Shown here: positions 42,615 to 51,626 of the stretch, in pieces
How the letters are laid out: the number at the start of each line of letters is the position of its first letter
How positions within the stretch are numbered: position 1 is the stretch's first letter
From: Gracilibacillus lacisalsi DSM 19029
GTDB taxonomy: Bacteria; Bacillota; Bacilli; Bacillales; Amphibacillaceae
Assembly (NCBI RefSeq): GCF_000377765.1
Contig: NZ_KB898664.1
Coordinates: 311,329 to 367,167, forward strand
Reading direction: 5' to 3'
DNA: 55,839 nucleotides
Notes under the pieces: model-generated
The model's input: the letters and a program-made list of their open reading frames with translations, nothing else
What the model was told of the DNA's origin: nothing
Database searches by the model: none
Position numbers and translations under genes: made by a program

Positions 42615-42666
42615 TTAAAATAAAGTACGACCCGTTCCTAACAATGAAACGGGTGGTACTTTTATT
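42615..42666. terminator. Terminator downstream of spo0A (bidirectional)
   Basis: Arms agtacgacccgtt (42624-42636) and aacgggtggtact (42648-42660) pair with one mismatch across an 11-nt loop. U-rich runs lie on both strands (tttattt on plus, CTTTATTTT on minus). Confidence 0.75.
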
Positions 42667-42750
42667 TGGTTATATATTTAATAGCACTTTTTTGAATTTC
42701 ATGAGAAGGATTGTCACTTTAAATTTGTGACAAGGTATTTATTCGTTAAA

Positions 42751-43536
42751 TTAGCTTGCGCGATGCTCTAGTCTCAATCGATCTGCAACCATTGCAATAA
42801 ATTCAGAATTGGTCGGCTTCGCCTTTGAGACACTTACCGTATATCCGAATAATGAAGAAATGGATTCCATGTTACCTCTGCTCCATGCTACTTCAATCGC
42901 ATGGCGAATAGCTCTTTCCACGCGTGAAGCAGTAGTATTGAATTTGGATGCAATGTCTGGATATAACACTTTCGTTATCGAACCTAATAATTCAATGTCA
43001 TTGTAAACCATCGTAATTGCTTCACGTAAATACATATATCCTTTAATATGCGCAGGTACACCTATTTCGTGAATAATGTGTGTGATATTTGCTTCTAGAT
43101 CGAACTTTTTGTTCTGACTGCTGTTAGCAGAAGATCTCTGCTCATTATGTACCGCAGTTTGAATACCATGAACTTGTCTTATTTGCTCTGCAAGATGCTC
43201 CAAATCGAATGGTTTTAAGATAAAATACGATGCACCCAATCCAACAGCTTTTTTCGTTACTTCTTCCTGACCAAACGCAGTAAGCATAATAACATTAATG
43301 TGTTTAGTGTTATTATTTTGTTTTAGTTTAGATAGAACTGCTAAACCATCTATATGGGGCATAATAATATCTAACACGACAACATCAGGATTTAGTTCTT
43401 CTAGATTATCCAGACATTCCTTACCATTATATGCCTTACCTACTACTTCGATATCATCCTGATCTAGTAAGTATTCATCCATTAATTCTACAAGCTCTTG
43501 ATTGTCATCAACTAACATAACCTTTGTCTTTTCCAC
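42751..43536 (-). CDS. spo0A: Stage 0 sporulation protein A (master response regulator)
   Basis: Receives phosphate from the sporulation phosphorelay and controls entry into sporulation. With a GTG start at 43536 (AAGGAGG 8 nt upstream) the protein has 261 residues. The acidic pocket falls at D10-D11 and the phosphorylated aspartate at D56 ([10 protein letters not shown]), the same numbers as in B. subtilis; LTAFGQ and the lysine of ILKPFD follow. The C-terminal DNA-binding domain ([40 protein letters not shown]) is almost unchanged. A sigma-H promoter and two 0A boxes lie upstream. Confidence 0.98.
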   Translation of the reverse strand: MEKTKVMLVDDNQELVELMDEYLLDQDDIEVVGKAYNGKECLDNLEELNPDVVVLDIIMPHIDGLAVLSKLKQNNNTKHINVIMLTAFGQEEVTKKAVGLGASYFILKPFDLEHLAEQIRQVHGIQTAVHNEQRSSANSSQNKKFDLEANITHIIHEIGVPAHIKGYMYLREAITMVYNDIELLGSITKVLYPDIASKFNTTASRVERAIRHAIEVAWSRGNMESISSLFGYTVSVSKAKPTNSEFIAMVADRLRLEHRAS

Positions 43537-43584
43537 AAAAAGTTCCTCCTTCAATTCTATGCTACAATTTTGATCCCACCTAAT

Positions 43585-43613
43585 AAATTCGACAAAAGGA
43601 AGAAAAATCCTTC
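43585..43613 (-). promoter_or_regulatory. Sigma-H promoter of spo0A overlapping a 0A box
   Basis: On the minus strand GAAGGATTT (43605-43613) and GTCGAATTT (43585-43593) match the sigma-H -35 RNAGGAWWW and -10 RNNGAATWW exactly, with an 11-nt spacer. A perfect 0A box TTGTCGAA (43588-43595) overlaps the -10, so Spo0A~P could act on its own promoter. Confidence 0.75.
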
Positions 43614-43654
43614 TTATCTTCTTAAAAAAAATATTTTTCTTTTAACTATCAGGT

Positions 43655-43662
43655 TTGTCGAA
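43655..43662 (+). promoter_or_regulatory. Upstream 0A box of spo0A
   Basis: A perfect TTGTCGAA on the plus strand lies about 70 bp upstream of the spo0A sigma-H -10. Autoregulation by Spo0A~P through several boxes is known in B. subtilis. Confidence 0.6.
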
Positions 43663-43730
43663 AAATCTTTATTTTAGCATAGCAAAATTATTCCAACTCA
43701 TCAATACTTTTTATAAAAATAATTCCCATT

Positions 43731-43770
43731 CAAAAAAGTTAACCCGTTTCCATCATTAGATGAAACGGGC
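43731..43770 (-). terminator. Terminator of spoIVB
   Basis: Arms cccgtttc(c)atc (43743-43754) and gatgaaacggg (43759-43769) pair with one bulged c. On the minus strand TTAACTTTTTTG follows. It lies 46 nt beyond the spoIVB stop. Confidence 0.75.
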
Positions 43771-43815
43771 TTTTCAAGTTATTCTGAACCTCTTGAAAAC
43801 GGGAGGACTATAGTA

Positions 43816-45102
43816 TTAGCTTGCCTTTTTCTCTTCCTGTTTGTAAATATCTATTCCTGCTTCATTCAACATCCATTCAATGTGTACGCCATAGCCACTA
43901 GTCGGATCATTGACAAAAACATGTGTAACAGCACCAACCACTTTATCATTTTGAATAATAGGACTACCACTCATTCCTTGGACAATCCCACCAGTTGCAT
44001 CCAATAAACGCTGATCTGTTATTTCTAATATGAGCCCTTTGGTTGCAGGTGCTGATTGCTCAACACTGTTGACAATCTCTACATCAAATGCTTCCACTTT
44101 TTCCCCGTTAATTACAGTTAATATCTGGGCAGGCCCTTCCTCTACTTCATTTGGTAATGCTATCGGCATTGGTTTTGACCATTTGCCTTCTTTAGGTGGC
44201 TCTTTTAATGTACCAAATATACCGAAAGGTGAATTTTTGGTTATATTTCCTAATTGAACATCATTAAATTTAAAATCTGCTTTCTTTTCTCCAGGAATCC
44301 CATTTTCCCCTTTTTTTATGTCAGTTATTTCCGAGCGGACAATGGATCCATCATTGATTTCTACTGGTTTTCGTGTGTCCATGTCAGAAATAATATGGCC
44401 TAAAGCACCGTATTTTTCTGTTGCTGGATCATAAAAAGTCATCGTGCCAATTCCAGCAGCTGAATCACGAATATATAAACCAATACGATAATCTTCTTCT
44501 TTAATGTCATATTGAGGTGTTAAATCAGTTTCAATGGTCTGCTGTCCGCGTTTAATCTCAACATCTAATGATTTATTGTTTTCTCCAGCTTCCTTAACAA
44601 TTGGTGCTACTTCCTCCATATTTGAAATGGATTTATCATTGATCGATATGATGCTGTCACCGACTTGAATATTTGCTTCCTCTCCTGGTGATGATGTTCC
44701 GTCATCAGTTGTAACTAAATGGTGACCAACAACTAAAACTCCCTCGGTTTGTAAATTGATTCCTATCGATTGACCACCAGGAATAATACGAAAATCATCA
44801 TACACATCGACTTTTACTTTTTTAACTGGAAATTGACCTACTGTGTAGGTGACTTCATCACTTCCACTTTCCTCAAGTGAATACTTCATCAAATCTGTAG
44901 CATAATGAACGGAATCACCATTCATCGCGGATACCGAGACATCATCACCTAATGTTGGTAATGAAACAGGTTCTGGCTGAGAAAAGGTTTTAATTTGGTT
45001 TGGGATGGAAAGGTATATTTGAAATGGTGAATACCATGGAAGTACAAATAATATGACAAGGAGTATTAATCCTATACTTTTTCTTACATAATCATTTTTC
45101 AC
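43816..45102 (-). CDS. spoIVB: SpoIVB signalling serine peptidase
   Basis: Secreted from the forespore, it cleaves SpoIVFA to trigger pro-sigma-K processing in the mother cell. The 428-residue protein has an N-terminal membrane anchor (~10-28), a PDZ domain (~100-195; [31 protein letters not shown]) and an S55 peptidase domain. Its catalytic residues fall at H236 (GALGHIISD), D363 (ITDQRLL) and S378 (QGMSGSPII), the same positions as in B. subtilis. The start is GTG 45102 with AAGGAGG 8 nt upstream. It lies between recN and spo0A as in all Bacillus. Confidence 0.97.
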   Translation of the reverse strand: MKNDYVRKSIGLILLVILFVLPWYSPFQIYLSIPNQIKTFSQPEPVSLPTLGDDVSVSAMNGDSVHYATDLMKYSLEESGSDEVTYTVGQFPVKKVKVDVYDDFRIIPGGQSIGINLQTEGVLVVGHHLVTTDDGTSSPGEEANIQVGDSIISINDKSISNMEEVAPIVKEAGENNKSLDVEIKRGQQTIETDLTPQYDIKEEDYRIGLYIRDSAAGIGTMTFYDPATEKYGALGHIISDMDTRKPVEINDGSIVRSEITDIKKGENGIPGEKKADFKFNDVQLGNITKNSPFGIFGTLKEPPKEGKWSKPMPIALPNEVEEGPAQILTVINGEKVEAFDVEIVNSVEQSAPATKGLILEITDQRLLDATGGIVQGMSGSPIIQNDKVVGAVTHVFVNDPTSGYGVHIEWMLNEAGIDIYKQEEKKAS

Positions 45103-45241
45103 AACATCGCCCTCCTTGTAAGTACAGACTGTTTTTGATCTGTATCATTAATTTGACCTTAAGGAGGGCTTTTTAAACCCGTTAAACATAACAAAATCGG
45201 GTGAAGTTTTCCACTTGTAGAAATGTTTTGCCGGGATACTA

Positions 45242-46957
45242 TTATCTTTTATGATTCATTTCAATTAATTCTTTTGCATGTGTTCTGGATGTTTCTGTTA
45301 ATTCAGCACCAGTAATCATCTTGCCAATTTCATCAATTCTTTGATCAAACGATAATTCTTGGATAGTTGTATGTGTTCGATTTTGCTTTACAACTTTTTC
45401 AATTTTTAAATGCGTATCAGCTATGGAAGCTACTTGTGGCAGGTGCGTAATGCAAAGAACTTGTGATCCGACTGATATATTATAAATCTTGTCAGCCATC
45501 GCCTGGGCAACACGGCCACTAACTCCCGTATCGACTTCATCAAAAATGACACTTGTAATTCCTTGATGCTTCGAAAAAATATTTTTGAGCGCTAACATAA
45601 TTCGTGACATTTCTCCACCCGAGGCAATTCGATCCAATTCTTTAACTGGTTCTCCAGGATTGGTTGAAATTAAAAACCTTACTTGGTCAATTCCATCTTC
45701 ATGCGGTGTAACATTTTTCCCTTCAAAAGGAACACCTTTTTCTTTGGAAGGAATGAATACGTCCACTTGGAAATTGGTTTTCTCTAAATAGAGGTCCTTT
45801 AGTTCCATTAAAACGGCTTTTTCCAATTGTTTAGCAGCTTTCTTCCTAATGTTATGCAACTCTTTAGCTTCTAATAATAAATCATTTGCTGCTTCTTGTA
45901 CCATTTCGGATAAATTGGCAAGATGCTGATCACGATTTTTGATTTCATCTAATTCTTCCTCAATTTTGGCACTATATGTCATAATTTCTTCAACACTTTG
46001 ACCATACTTTCTTTTCAATTGATCGATTTCATACAACCTTGATTCAATTAATTCTAACCTGCCTGGTTCATAATCCATACTCTCAAGGTGTTGTCTGATT
46101 TGATAAGATATTTCTTCAATCAAATAGTAATGGTCTACATATTGTTGTTGCAATTTTTGAATGTCTTTATTATGTTCACCAGCTTCTTCAAGGTTATTAG
46201 CAGCATGTGACAACCAGTCCAACCCTTTTTGTTCACCGTGTAATGCATTATAAGCATCGTTTAAATTTTTATGGATCGTTTCGAAATGATGTAATTTATT
46301 GCGTTCATCGGTAAGCACTATGTCTTCGTTTGGTTGTAGATCAGCATTTTGAATTTCATTTAATTGAAATTCTAATAAATCAATTCGTTGAGCCAACTCT
46401 TGTTCATTTTTATTATTGGCTTCGTATTTATATTTTAGTTCTTTCCAATGCTGATATAACTTTTGATAGTGGTTCTTAAACCGGGAATGATTCGACTGAT
46501 AAAAATAATCCAATAACTCGATGTGTTTATCCTGATTCAGTAATGCTTGTGTTTCATGTTGACTATGTATATCTAAGACGGTTTGTCCAATTTCTTTTAA
46601 TATGGCTAAAGTTGTAAGTTTACCATTAATGCGACAAATACTCTTACCTGAATGGGAAATAGTCCGGTGAAGAACTAGCATATGATCTTCCATTATATCT
46701 ATTCCTAATTCCTTTGCCTTCTGATAAACAGGGTGCTTAGTATCATCAATGATAAATAAACCTTCTAATTCCGCCTTCTTTTCACCGTGACGAACATATT
46801 CAACCGATCCCCTTCCACCAATCAACAAACCTACCGCATCGATAATAATCGACTTCCCTGCACCTGTTTCTCCTGTTAATACCGTTAGACCTTTTTGAAA
46901 TGGAATATGAAGTTCATCAATAATAGCAAAATTTTTAATGGATAATTCGGCTAACAT
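45242..46957 (-). CDS. recN: DNA repair protein RecN
   Basis: SMC-like ATPase that gathers double-strand break ends for recombination. The 571-residue protein has Walker A TGETGAGKSIIIDAVGLLIG (residues 28-47), coiled-coil arms (~150-350, rich in E, K, L, Q), the ABC signature ELDRIASGGEMSRIMLALK and Walker B TSVIFDEVDTGVSGRVAQAM. ATG 46957 has AAGGTGGTG upstream. It follows argR by 12 nt in the order argR-recN, typical of Firmicutes. Confidence 0.97.
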   Translation of the reverse strand: MLAELSIKNFAIIDELHIPFQKGLTVLTGETGAGKSIIIDAVGLLIGGRGSVEYVRHGEKKAELEGLFIIDDTKHPVYQKAKELGIDIMEDHMLVLHRTISHSGKSICRINGKLTTLAILKEIGQTVLDIHSQHETQALLNQDKHIELLDYFYQSNHSRFKNHYQKLYQHWKELKYKYEANNKNEQELAQRIDLLEFQLNEIQNADLQPNEDIVLTDERNKLHHFETIHKNLNDAYNALHGEQKGLDWLSHAANNLEEAGEHNKDIQKLQQQYVDHYYLIEEISYQIRQHLESMDYEPGRLELIESRLYEIDQLKRKYGQSVEEIMTYSAKIEEELDEIKNRDQHLANLSEMVQEAANDLLLEAKELHNIRKKAAKQLEKAVLMELKDLYLEKTNFQVDVFIPSKEKGVPFEGKNVTPHEDGIDQVRFLISTNPGEPVKELDRIASGGEMSRIMLALKNIFSKHQGITSVIFDEVDTGVSGRVAQAMADKIYNISVGSQVLCITHLPQVASIADTHLKIEKVVKQNRTHTTIQELSFDQRIDEIGKMITGAELTETSRTHAKELIEMNHKR

Positions 46958-46969
46958 ATGCTCACCACC

Positions 46970-47419
46970 TTATAACATATCTAAAAACTTTTCCTTAAGT
47001 GCTTCTGCTTCTTCTATTGTCTTACATATAATCAGAATCGTATCATCACCACAAATACAGCCGACAATTTCTTCCCAACCCAAATTATCAATTAACGCTC
47101 CCATTGCCTGTGCATTCCCTGGCAATGTTTTCATGACTATGAAATGTGTAGCTGTATCAATACTAATAAATGCATCCATAATAAATCTCTTTAATTTGTT
47201 TAAAGGATTAAATTTTTGATCAGCCGGTAAACTATATTTATACCTGCCATCTGTAGTAGGTACCTTCACCAAGTGCAATTCTTTAATATCTCGTGAAATG
47301 GTTGCTTGGGTAATACCATAGCCTTGACTTCTAAGTTCCTCAACTAAATCATCTTGTGTTTCAATTTCATTTTCGGTAATGATCTCACGAATTTTAATAT
47401 GTCGTTGAGCTTTGTTCAT
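46970..47419 (-). CDS. argR: Arginine repressor ArgR/AhrC
   Basis: Hexameric arginine-responsive regulator of arginine synthesis and breakdown. The 149 residues hold an N-terminal winged helix ([39 protein letters not shown]) and a C-terminal oligomerisation/arginine-binding domain with [19 protein letters not shown] and [15 protein letters not shown] (GDDT binds arginine). GGGAGGA precedes the ATG. It is preceded by a terminator after tlyA and so may be the first gene of an argR-recN unit, with a structured leader. Confidence 0.96.
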   Translation of the reverse strand: MNKAQRHIKIREIITENEIETQDDLVEELRSQGYGITQATISRDIKELHLVKVPTTDGRYKYSLPADQKFNPLNKLKRFIMDAFISIDTATHFIVMKTLPGNAQAMGALIDNLGWEEIVGCICGDDTILIICKTIEEAEALKEKFLDML

Positions 47420-47478
47420 GGTTCTTCCTCCCGGTTTACTTGTTCATATAAAGTGAGCAAAACTTATCAGGGAGTTCG

Positions 47479-47539
47479 CGTCTGTTACCCTTAAACTTAT
47501 CCTTGTGTTACTTGAAGCTTGAAGTGGGACTTACAGACG
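47479..47539 (-). other. Inverted repeat in the argR leader
   Basis: cgtctgt (47479-47485) and acagacg (47533-47539) face each other across 47 nt in the 169-nt gap between the tlyA terminator and argR; cttgaag repeats lie in the interior. It could be a leader RNA structure or an operator. I recognise no known class and no convincing promoter. Confidence 0.22.
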
Positions 47540-47550
47540 TTTAGCACCGT

Positions 47551-47580
47551 GATAAAATGGACTACTTTAACAGGTAGTCC
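47551..47580 (-). terminator. Terminator after tlyA
   Basis: Arms ggactac (47559-47565) and gtagtcc (47574-47580) enclose an 8-nt loop. On the minus strand ATTTTATC follows. It is modest in strength and may allow read-through into argR. Confidence 0.6.
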
Positions 47581-47588
47581 AATTGGAT

Positions 47589-48410
47589 TTAATGATCTAA
47601 TGCCTGGTGTGATTCTGCTACTATTTTTTCTGTTAAGGCCAAGAAGTCGGTTTCCTCGCTTGTTTCGTCTCTGGATTTCCCCAATAAGCCCAGATATTCG
47701 ATGTTGCCGTCGCCTCCAGTTATTGGTGAAAATGTAACATCCAGAATTTGAAACCCTGTTTCTTTAGCAAAAGTCAATATATTTTGTAATACTTGTAAAT
47801 GGATGGACGGATCTCTCACAATTCCTTTCTTCCCAACTTGTTCTCTTCCAGCTTCGAATTGTGGCTTGATTAAGATTACCGCCTGACTGTCTACTGATAA
47901 CAAATGAAAGAGCGGTGGTAAAATTAAGCGTAAAGATATGAAAGAAACATCTACTGTAGCAAAATTAGGTATCTCCTTCGTAAGCATATCTGGTGTTACG
48001 TATCGAAAGTTGGTTCTTTCCATAACAACTACTCTTGGATCATTTCGCAATTTCCAATCTAATTGGTTGTAGCCCACATCAATTGCATAGCTCAATCTAA
48101 CTCCGTTTTGTAATGCACAATCTGTAAATCCACCAGTAGACGAACCTACGTCAACCATTACTTTATCGTTTAAATTTAACGAAAAATATTCAATCGCTTT
48201 TTCAAGTTTTAATCCACCACGTCCAACATATGGTATCGCCTTACCTTTTATATCAATCGGGATATCATCTTTCACCTTAGTACCAGGTTTGTCCATACGT
48301 TGCCCTTCAGAAAAGACAAGGCCAGCCATGATCGTTCTTTTTGCCTTCTCCCTGGATTCACTTAAGCCGCGATCAACTATTAATTGATCTAATCTAATTT
48401 TTTTACTCAT
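47589..48410 (-). CDS. tlyA: TlyA-family rRNA methyltransferase (YqxC)
   Basis: The 273-residue protein has an N-terminal S4 RNA-binding domain (IRLDQLIVDRGLSESREKAK) and an FtsJ-like Rossmann methyltransferase domain (VMVDVGSSTGGFTDCALQNG as the SAM-binding motif, then KPQFEAGREQVGKKGIVRD). TlyA enzymes 2'-O-methylate 16S and/or 23S rRNA in some bacteria, and members are also annotated as hemolysins; the target here is inferred. It starts 6 nt after dxs, in the isoprenoid operon order seen in Bacillus. Confidence 0.92.
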   Translation of the reverse strand: MSKKIRLDQLIVDRGLSESREKAKRTIMAGLVFSEGQRMDKPGTKVKDDIPIDIKGKAIPYVGRGGLKLEKAIEYFSLNLNDKVMVDVGSSTGGFTDCALQNGVRLSYAIDVGYNQLDWKLRNDPRVVVMERTNFRYVTPDMLTKEIPNFATVDVSFISLRLILPPLFHLLSVDSQAVILIKPQFEAGREQVGKKGIVRDPSIHLQVLQNILTFAKETGFQILDVTFSPITGGDGNIEYLGLLGKSRDETSEETDFLALTEKIVAESHQALDH

Positions 48411-48416
48411 TATTCA

Positions 48417-50315
48417 TCATGCCCTTTTTTGCTTATCATTACTTACGGCTAATAACTTTTTTAGTTCGACAACTATTTGTTCTTTTGTTAAGTCGATTTC
48501 CTCCAGTAATTCTTTGACATTACCGTGCTCAATATATCGATCAGGGATGCCCATTCTTTTGATTTGCGGATGATAATTATTTTCTTCTGCAAATTCAAGT
48601 ATCGCAGAACCAAAACCACCTTTAAGTACTGCTTCTTCCACAGTTAATATCGGTATATTTTTACGCATTCTGTCATGCAATATTTGTTCATCCAACGGCT
48701 TAATGAACCTTGCATTAATGACTTCAACTTGAACACCTTGCTTTTGCAAAAATTCACTCGCAGCAAGAGACATAGCAATGGTAGTACCAAATGTTAAAAT
48801 AACTGCATCGGTTCCTTGTTTTAATACTTCCCATTGACCAATCGGCAATGTTTTTAAATCTTGATCCATTTCTACACCTAATCCATTTCCTCTTGGGAAC
48901 CGTACAGCAATAGGTCCTTCATTATAAGAAATAGCAGTGTTTACCATATGCTGGCACTCATTTTCATCTTTCGGCATCATAATGACCATGTTAGGTAAAT
49001 GGCGCAAGAAAGCAATATCAAAAACTCCTTGATGTGTTTCACCATCAGCACCTACTAATCCCGCACGATCAATTCCGAAAGCAACGTTCAAGTTTTGCCG
49101 ACAAACATCATGAACTAATTGATCATATGCCCTTTGTAAAAATGTGGAATATATCGCCAGAAAAGGTTTCATACCTTGTGTTGCCAGACCCGCAGATAAT
49201 GTGGTGGCATGTTGTTCAGCAATTCCCACGTCAAATAAACGATCTTGATATTTTTCCTGGAATTTATCCAGTTTGGACCCAAGTATCATAGCTGGTGTGA
49301 TTACAGCAAGGCGTTCATCTTTTCCAGCAATATTTTCTAATGTATCACTGACAACTTGGCTCCAAGCTGGTGCCGAATTAGCAGGCTTAATTTTTTCACC
49401 TGAATCGATTTTATAAGGACCTACCCCATGCCATTTATCTTTCTTATCAGATTCAGCAGGGTAATAGCCTTTTCCTTTTTGCGTGATTACATGAACAAGT
49501 ACAGGGCCTTGTGTTTTCTTGGCATATGCAATATTTTCTTCTAAATCCTTAAAATCATGACCGTCCACGGGGCCAAAATAGGTAAAACCAAATTCCTCAA
49601 ACAACATACCCGGAACCATAAAATATTTCATACTATCCTTCACTCGTTCCGCTGTTTGAGCAATCATACCACCGACTGCCGGAATTCTCTTTAGCAGGAT
49701 TTCTAACTCATCTTTAACACGATTATATTTACCGGCACTTCTCATTCTTCCCAACGCATTATGTAATGCCCCGACATTGCCTGCGATGGACATTTCATTA
49801 TCATTGAGTATAACCGTGATATTTTTCTTTTCGTGACCAATATGATTTAGTGCTTCCAACGCCATACCACCTGTTAAAGCACCATCGCCAATAATAGGAA
49901 CTACATAATTATTAGCTTGTTTCATATCACGAGCAATCGCCATGCCCATGGCTGCAGACAGAGATGTTGAACTGTGTCCTGTTTCCCAAACATCATGTTC
50001 ACTTTCCGTCATTTTAGGAAAACCACAAAGTCCTTTATACTGTCTCAAGGTATCAAATTGCTCTGTACGTCCTGTCAGCATTTTATGAATATAAGATTGA
50101 TGTCCGACGTCAAAGATTAATTTATCTTCAGGACTATTAAATTGTTTGTGCAATGCAAGCGTTAGTTCTACTACACCTAAATTAGCTCCTAAGTGACCGC
50201 CCGTTACCGATAATTTTTCAATCAGAAACTGACGTATTTCACCAGCTAAGAGCTCTAGTTCTTCCGTGTTTAATTGTTTAAGAAATGTTGGATTTTTGAT
50301 CCTGGTTAGATCCAT
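48417..50315 (-). CDS. dxs: 1-deoxy-D-xylulose-5-phosphate synthase
   Basis: ThDP enzyme joining pyruvate and glyceraldehyde-3-phosphate, the first step of the MEP isoprenoid pathway. It has about 632 residues. Motifs: [36 protein letters not shown], ThDP motif [18 protein letters not shown]...[27 protein letters not shown] (catalytic E), [15 protein letters not shown] and a transketolase C-terminal domain. ATG 50315 has GGAGG 8 nt upstream; the reading from 50342 is less likely. It lies next to oapA and supplies precursors to ispA upstream in the same operon. Confidence 0.97.
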   Translation of the reverse strand: MDLTRIKNPTFLKQLNTEELELLAGEIRQFLIEKLSVTGGHLGANLGVVELTLALHKQFNSPEDKLIFDVGHQSYIHKMLTGRTEQFDTLRQYKGLCGFPKMTESEHDVWETGHSSTSLSAAMGMAIARDMKQANNYVVPIIGDGALTGGMALEALNHIGHEKKNITVILNDNEMSIAGNVGALHNALGRMRSAGKYNRVKDELEILLKRIPAVGGMIAQTAERVKDSMKYFMVPGMLFEEFGFTYFGPVDGHDFKDLEENIAYAKKTQGPVLVHVITQKGKGYYPAESDKKDKWHGVGPYKIDSGEKIKPANSAPAWSQVVSDTLENIAGKDERLAVITPAMILGSKLDKFQEKYQDRLFDVGIAEQHATTLSAGLATQGMKPFLAIYSTFLQRAYDQLVHDVCRQNLNVAFGIDRAGLVGADGETHQGVFDIAFLRHLPNMVIMMPKDENECQHMVNTAISYNEGPIAVRFPRGNGLGVEMDQDLKTLPIGQWEVLKQGTDAVILTFGTTIAMSLAASEFLQKQGVQVEVINARFIKPLDEQILHDRMRKNIPILTVEEAVLKGGFGSAILEFAEENNYHPQIKRMGIPDRYIEHGNVKELLEEIDLTKEQIVVELKKLLAVSNDKQKRA

Positions 50316-50350
50316 GAAGGAATCCTCCCTACTATTATTCAAGATTCGCC

Positions 50351-50929
50351 TTATTTATTCGACAATACTTTTATTTTAAATTTTTCTTCTAAAAATGCAA
50401 TTATTTTACCAACAATAAAAATAATGTTGGTTGAAGAGTGAATGGCTAAGAACTTCCCCAACGCCTTTCCTCCAACGGTTAAAGCTGCTACAAGGCTTGT
50501 AAGAATGACGTTAATGGATAAATGAAAGGAGGTACCTTCCGCATAACCAAACCCATTCGAAATTTGCAATACTACAATTGCAGATGCTGTCCCACTTATT
50601 ATACCAGAAATGTCTCCAATCACATCATTACAAAAGCTGGCAAACCGATCAGCGTTTCTGACAATTTGTATCGCTTGCTTGGAACCGCTTACCTTCTCTG
50701 CTGCCATTGCGTGAAATGGAACTTCATCTGCAGCAGTTGCTGCTATCCCTAGCATATCAAAAAACACACCGATAAATACAATAATAAATACGATCACTAA
50801 ACCAATGATCGACATTACACCACTTAATATCGAAGAAGACACTATTGAAAAAATAGCCGCTAACACAAACGTGATAACGGCAATGCTTAAACTGAATTTT
50901 ATCGACTTTTGTAATTGTTTTTTATCCAT
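50351..50929 (-). CDS. oapA: OapA-like OLE RNA-associated membrane protein
   Basis: A 192-residue protein with four hydrophobic segments (~10-32, 38-60, 104-125, 138-160) and a charged C-terminal end. Between segments 2 and 3 lies [18 protein letters not shown], then [20 protein letters not shown], and [17 protein letters not shown] follows. Its place immediately downstream of the OLE RNA and upstream of dxs is that of OapA, the inner-membrane protein that binds OLE RNA in Bacillus halodurans. I assign it by position, size and topology together. The middle region also recalls CNNM/CorC DUF21 modules; see findings. Confidence 0.83.
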   Translation of the reverse strand: MDKKQLQKSIKFSLSIAVITFVLAAIFSIVSSSILSGVMSIIGLVIVFIIVFIGVFFDMLGIAATAADEVPFHAMAAEKVSGSKQAIQIVRNADRFASFCNDVIGDISGIISGTASAIVVLQISNGFGYAEGTSFHLSINVILTSLVAALTVGGKALGKFLAIHSSTNIIFIVGKIIAFLEEKFKIKVLSNK

Positions 50930-50974
50930 ATCAAAACCCCGTTAACTGGTTACATTATGTAGCAGGAATGGAAT

Positions 50975-51590
50975 GGTCACTTAAAAGGTAAAAACTGCGG
51001 CTTAGGTCCAGTAGGTTTTCCCAGACAGGTACCGAGTGTTGCCACTCTGGCGGTTCCCCTTTAAACCTGTCTTAGCGCAGTCACCCAACGCTAGACTGGA
51101 TTACCACTTAGTCCGCACTATAATCCCTTTTAAATGTCCTCTTATGGAACAGTCTAGGAGATTTCCTCAACAACCCTTAACCGTTCCCTAGCCTCTTTTG
51201 CAGTACGAATTTCATACAGAAAAACATGTCCTTAACTAGTGGCCATCCAGTTAAGAACACTTTGTTGCCTGTAATCCCCTTCGCACCACTCAAGGCAGGC
51301 TACGCTACGAATAAGGGTTTCCCCAACCCTTATTACATAGGTTCATACCCCATTCCATACTTTATTCTTGGCTAAGAATAAAATACAGAGATGGGCCTCC
51401 GCGGAAGAAGGGTCGTCGCCCACATGCCTTTGTGGATCGCCCTTCAACCTTAACTCCCAGCATCGACCCAAGGCTGGGCGCCTCAAGCCGACACAAGGAA
51501 CTTCATCGATGTGCCCTTTGGCGGATTTTTAGGCCCGCCTTCAGAAACGGAGGATTGACTAGAATACTGCACCATCCCATTGACTTACTT
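50975..51590 (-). ncRNA. ole: OLE RNA (ornate, large, extremophilic)
   Basis: About 610 nt of GC-richer, highly structured, non-coding sequence lies between ispA and oapA. Visible stems (plus coordinates): ggcgg 51520-51524/ccgcc 51535-51539; cccagc 51456-51461/gctggg 51473-51478; gaaggg 51407-51412/cccttc 51440-51445; tttattctt 51361-51369/aagaataaa 51374-51382; aataagggtt 51310-51319/aacccttatt 51325-51334; cttaact 51231-51237/agttaag 51249-51255; agacaggt 51023-51030/acctgtct 51065-51072 with gagtg 51034-51038/cactc 51043-51047. Size, synteny and the OapA neighbour identify OLE, known in extremophilic Firmicutes. Boundaries are approximate; the 3' end runs toward oapA without a clear terminator. 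Confidence 0.87.
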
Positions 51591-51592
51591 TA

Positions 51593-51621
51593 AATATAAC
51601 ATGTTTCTTGTTTTTTCACAA
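51593..51621 (-). promoter_or_regulatory. Sigma-A-like promoter of OLE RNA
   Basis: On the minus strand TTGTGA (51616-51621) and TATATT (51593-51598) are separated by 17 nt in the gap after ispA. Initiation would fall near 51586, just before the first structured stretch. Read-through from ispA is also possible. Confidence 0.55.
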
Positions 51622-51626
51622 TATTA

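Noticed and set aside
47519-47737. 72-residue plus-strand frame over the tlyA end
   Set aside because: Antisense to tlyA and its terminator; low-quality composition and no ribosome site.
50930-51626. Decayed protein gene or insertion sequence between ispA and oapA
   Set aside because: No frame of any length or pseudogene trace; dense local helices and the known genomic context fit OLE RNA instead.
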